From NCBI RefSeq assembly GCF_003992725.1, contig NZ_RZNF01000012.1, positions 124,001 to 188,000 of the forward strand: 64,000 nucleotides of DNA. The letters run 5' to 3'. A model generated the notes under the pieces. That model saw nothing but the letters and a program-made list of their open reading frames with translations. It was not told the DNA's origin and did not search any database. This document shows positions 62,189 to 64,000 of this stretch, in pieces; positions within the stretch are counted from its first letter, which is position 1; every line of letters starts with the position of its first letter. The stretch is from Rhodomicrobium lacus (GTDB lineage Bacteria > Pseudomonadota > Alphaproteobacteria > Rhizobiales > Rhodomicrobiaceae). The position numbers were made by a program, and so were the translations under genes.

Positions 62189-62794
62189 CTATTGGACAGG
62201 CGCGGCCGGAGCGGGGTTGAGGAAGGGCTTCAGCTCGTTTTCCTGCGGGGCCGTCGGCTTGTCCGGCCTGGGACGATAGGGCAACGCCGCCCCGTAACCG
62301 GTAAACGGCAGCGGCGCGAACAGGCGATCTACGTCCGCAACCGAGAGATACCGGCCCGCGCAATCGGGTTGCCACCCCGCGCGAAAGCGCACCTGGATAT
62401 CGCGGTAGGCGACGTTCACCTCTTCGCCGCCATAGGACGCGGTGCCGAAGAACATGTGGCTCGACGGCAGGCAGAAGCCCTTCACCAGCAGCTTCAACTG
62501 ATCCGCGAACCCCACGAATCGCTCGGCGAAGCTCCGCCCGACGCGATCGTAGGTCATGACCGGATTCGAGCCGGGCCATATGAAAAGAAAACGGAATGTG
62601 TTTGCGGAAACCGGCGTGATGTTCGTCAGCGCGGCGTCGGGCTGACGGCGCGAGACTTCAAACAGCTCCGTCATGCTCTTGGGATCGAGCGAATTGATGA
62701 TCGTCTTCGCCTGATCCCCCGCGCTGGCTGGGGAATGGACCACGAAAAGCGCAATGAATGCGGCGGCGGGGGCCCGGAACGAAAGATGTCGCAT
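62189..62794 (-). CDS. Secreted protein of unknown function
   Basis: A 201-residue protein; AGGAG lies 4 bases before the ATG at 62794, and another ATG at 62797 is next to it. A signal peptide (RHLSFRAPAAAFIALFVVHSPASA) precedes a mature domain of about 175 residues with two Cys (KGFCLPSSH and QPDCAGRY) that could form a disulfide. Segments NTFRFLFIWPG and EVNVAYRDIQVRFRAGWQPDC suggest a beta-rich domain. I do not recognise the family. The C-terminal 35 residues are Pro-rich. It is divergent from rplS and convergent with the exporter operon. Confidence 0.65.
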   Translation of the reverse strand: MRHLSFRAPAAAFIALFVVHSPASAGDQAKTIINSLDPKSMTELFEVSRRQPDAALTNITPVSANTFRFLFIWPGSNPVMTYDRVGRSFAERFVGFADQLKLLVKGFCLPSSHMFFGTASYGGEEVNVAYRDIQVRFRAGWQPDCAGRYLSVADVDRLFAPLPFTGYGAALPYRPRPDKPTAPQENELKPFLNPAPAAPVQ

Positions 62795-63003
62795 CATACT
62801 CCTGATATGGGGGCTACGTTGCATTTCCGCCAACATAATCCAGCTATCTTGCGCGGAAATCGGCCCTTCACCGAAATGTTGCAATCGACAAGCCGGATTT
62901 TTTCGCTTACACAGGCGAAATTCCAGCTCAACTGGCGCGGCGGCTTGCGCTTTTCAGCGCGGCAAGAAGGTGCCTTTGATCGCCGTAGAAGGATTTCGCA
63001 GAG

Positions 63004-63657
63004 ATGAACATCATCCAAACGCTTGAAAAAGAGCAGATGGCGCAGCTTGAGGCAAAGCGCCGCATCCCCACCTTCCAGCCCGGCGACACGCTGCGCGTCA
63101 ACGTGAAGGTGGTCGAAGGCAGCCGCGAACGCGTTCAGGCCTATGAAGGCGTCTGCATCGCGCGTTTTGGCGGCGGCTTCCAGGAAAGCTTCACCGTCCG
63201 CAAGATTTCCTATGGCGAAGGCGTGGAACGCGTGTTCCCGCTTTACTCGCCGCTCATCGACAGCATCACGGTCATCCGCCGTGGCAAGGTTCGCCGCGCG
63301 AAGCTGTATTACCTGCGTGGCCTGCGCGGCAAGGCGGCCCGTATTCCGGAGCGCACCGACAACCGCGCCAAGGCGCTCAAGGCCGAATTCAAGGGCTTCA
63401 AGCGTCCGAAGGGCAACCCCGACGACCTCAAGCTCATCAAGGGCCTGCAGGCTGCTGACGAAAAGCGCCTCGCCGAGATCAATGTGATCAAGTTCGAGCA
63501 GCTTGCGAACCTCACCGATGAGGAAATCGCCCTCGTCGACGATTACCTGAAGCTTGGCGGCCGCCTCGAACGCGAGGATTGGCCGGGCCAGGCGCTGAAG
63601 CTGCTCGCCGAAACCACGGCCAGCGAAGTTCCCGCCGAGGAAACAGCCGAGGCGTAA
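63004..63657 (+). CDS. rplS: 50S ribosomal protein L19 with C-terminal H3TH-like extension
   Basis: A 217-residue protein. Residues 1-125 are standard L19 ([84 protein letters not shown]). A linker leads to a second domain (about residues 140-200): [62 protein letters not shown]. This resembles the small helix-hairpin-helix (H3TH) domain also fused to NuoE and L21 in some alphaproteobacteria. L19 bridges the subunits; the extension may contact rRNA or DNA. A strong terminator follows. Confidence 0.93.
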   Translation: MNIIQTLEKEQMAQLEAKRRIPTFQPGDTLRVNVKVVEGSRERVQAYEGVCIARFGGGFQESFTVRKISYGEGVERVFPLYSPLIDSITVIRRGKVRRAKLYYLRGLRGKAARIPERTDNRAKALKAEFKGFKRPKGNPDDLKLIKGLQAADEKRLAEINVIKFEQLANLTDEEIALVDDYLKLGGRLEREDWPGQALKLLAETTASEVPAEETAEA

Positions 63658-63738
63658 GCGCTTCGCGGCGAGCTTCGCCGAATACCAGATTGGCAGCGGC
63701 ATCAGAACCGCTCAAGGACCGCTCCGGCGGTCAGCTCC

Positions 63739-63763
63739 GGCCGGGCAACGCCCGGCCTTTTTT
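63739..63763 (+). terminator. Intrinsic terminator of rplS
   Basis: Perfect 8-bp arms GGCCGGGC (63739-63746) and GCCCGGCC (63750-63757), 3-base loop, then six T. Confidence 0.95.
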
Positions 63764-64000
63764 GTGCCCGCCGTCTGTCGACATCTGAAATGCGATGCGC
63801 CGGGTACGATTCAGGCATGATGTGCCACCCGATGCCGCCACGGCAGGCCGGGGAATTGCGCCGCTTCCATCTTCCGCGAAAAATGGTACACAGCCGCCTC
63901 GGCACGATCCGGGAAAGCGGCGGCGCTTGCGCAATTCGTCATGCGCGACAAAGCTGGCGCGCCTTCCTTCGAATCGGGCAGGGCAATGCAGGATGACATC
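63764..64000. other. Window end, no gene supported
   Basis: Sequence after the rplS terminator. Short frames on both strands have no product character. An ATG at 63987 near the edge may start a plus-strand gene, but only a few codons are visible. Confidence 0.4.

Noticed and set aside
63790-63996. Possible 68-residue gene at the window end
   Set aside because: Composition is not protein-like and there is no ribosome binding site.
1-64000. tRNA genes, CRISPR arrays, insertion sequences, prophage
   Set aside because: No tRNA-like cloverleaf in the intergenic regions, no spaced direct repeats, and no transposase, integrase or phage structural protein among the frames.

Overview
GC-rich (by eye about 63%) chromosomal DNA with the gene content of an alphaproteobacterium, most likely order Hyphomicrobiales. 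Evidence for this is the MucR/Ros regulator, a one-cysteine alphaproteobacterial DksA, a 205-residue S4, L19 with an H3TH-like tail, DUF2842, a PAS_5 protein and a TIGR02186/TauE pair. A carotenoid cluster with a PpsR/CrtJ-type palindrome points towards a purple-bacterial relative such as Rhodomicrobium, but that placement is inference. No tRNA, rRNA, CRISPR array, transposase or prophage gene was seen. The window looks like normal, mostly vertically inherited chromosome with a few accessory islands.

Layout. 1-1400: end of a TauE/SafE exporter and its TIGR02186 partner. 1414-6417 (minus): a PdeM-like phosphoesterase whose metal ligands are largely replaced, preceded by a two-gene unit of a 1018-residue protein with two P-loop NTPase domains and a small partner of unknown family. 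This unit is the best candidate for an undescribed system. 6544-11616: membrane glycosyltransferase, periplasmic solute-binding protein, 3-hydroxybutyrate dehydrogenase, MltB-type lytic transglycosylase. 11830-14747: tightly packed type III polyketide synthase, methyltransferase and FAD oxidoreductase. 14915-17567: tandem acetyltransferases and metY. 18033-19123: DUF2842 protein and a secreted Lys/Ala/His-rich protein.

19282-25956: carotenoid cluster crtI-DUF1330 (minus), crtE-crtZ (plus), acetyltransferase-crtB-crtY (minus), enough to convert FPP to zeaxanthin. 26312-29309: rpsD, fdxA, mtgA, ispA; IspA would supply FPP to the carotenoid genes. 29558-32647: single-domain response regulator and a PAS-rich hybrid kinase, convergent. 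33088-42657: envelope block with OpgD, PbpC and the alpha-2-macroglobulin YfhM. 42895-48153: small secreted protein, MurJ, TetR regulator divergent from an alpha/beta hydrolase, UbiH-type hydroxylase.

48235-52793: TesB, 5-oxoprolinase subunits PxpB/PxpC without PxpA, MucR, PAS_5 protein. 53084-55573: SUMF1-fold protein and L,D-transpeptidase in one unit. 56010-62112: MaeB malic enzyme, DksA, and a DevC-DevA-DevB type exporter. 62189-63763: secreted protein of unknown function, rplS and its terminator. Envelope and peptidoglycan functions recur (MltB, MtgA, PbpC, MurJ, L,D-transpeptidase, OpgD, YfhM).
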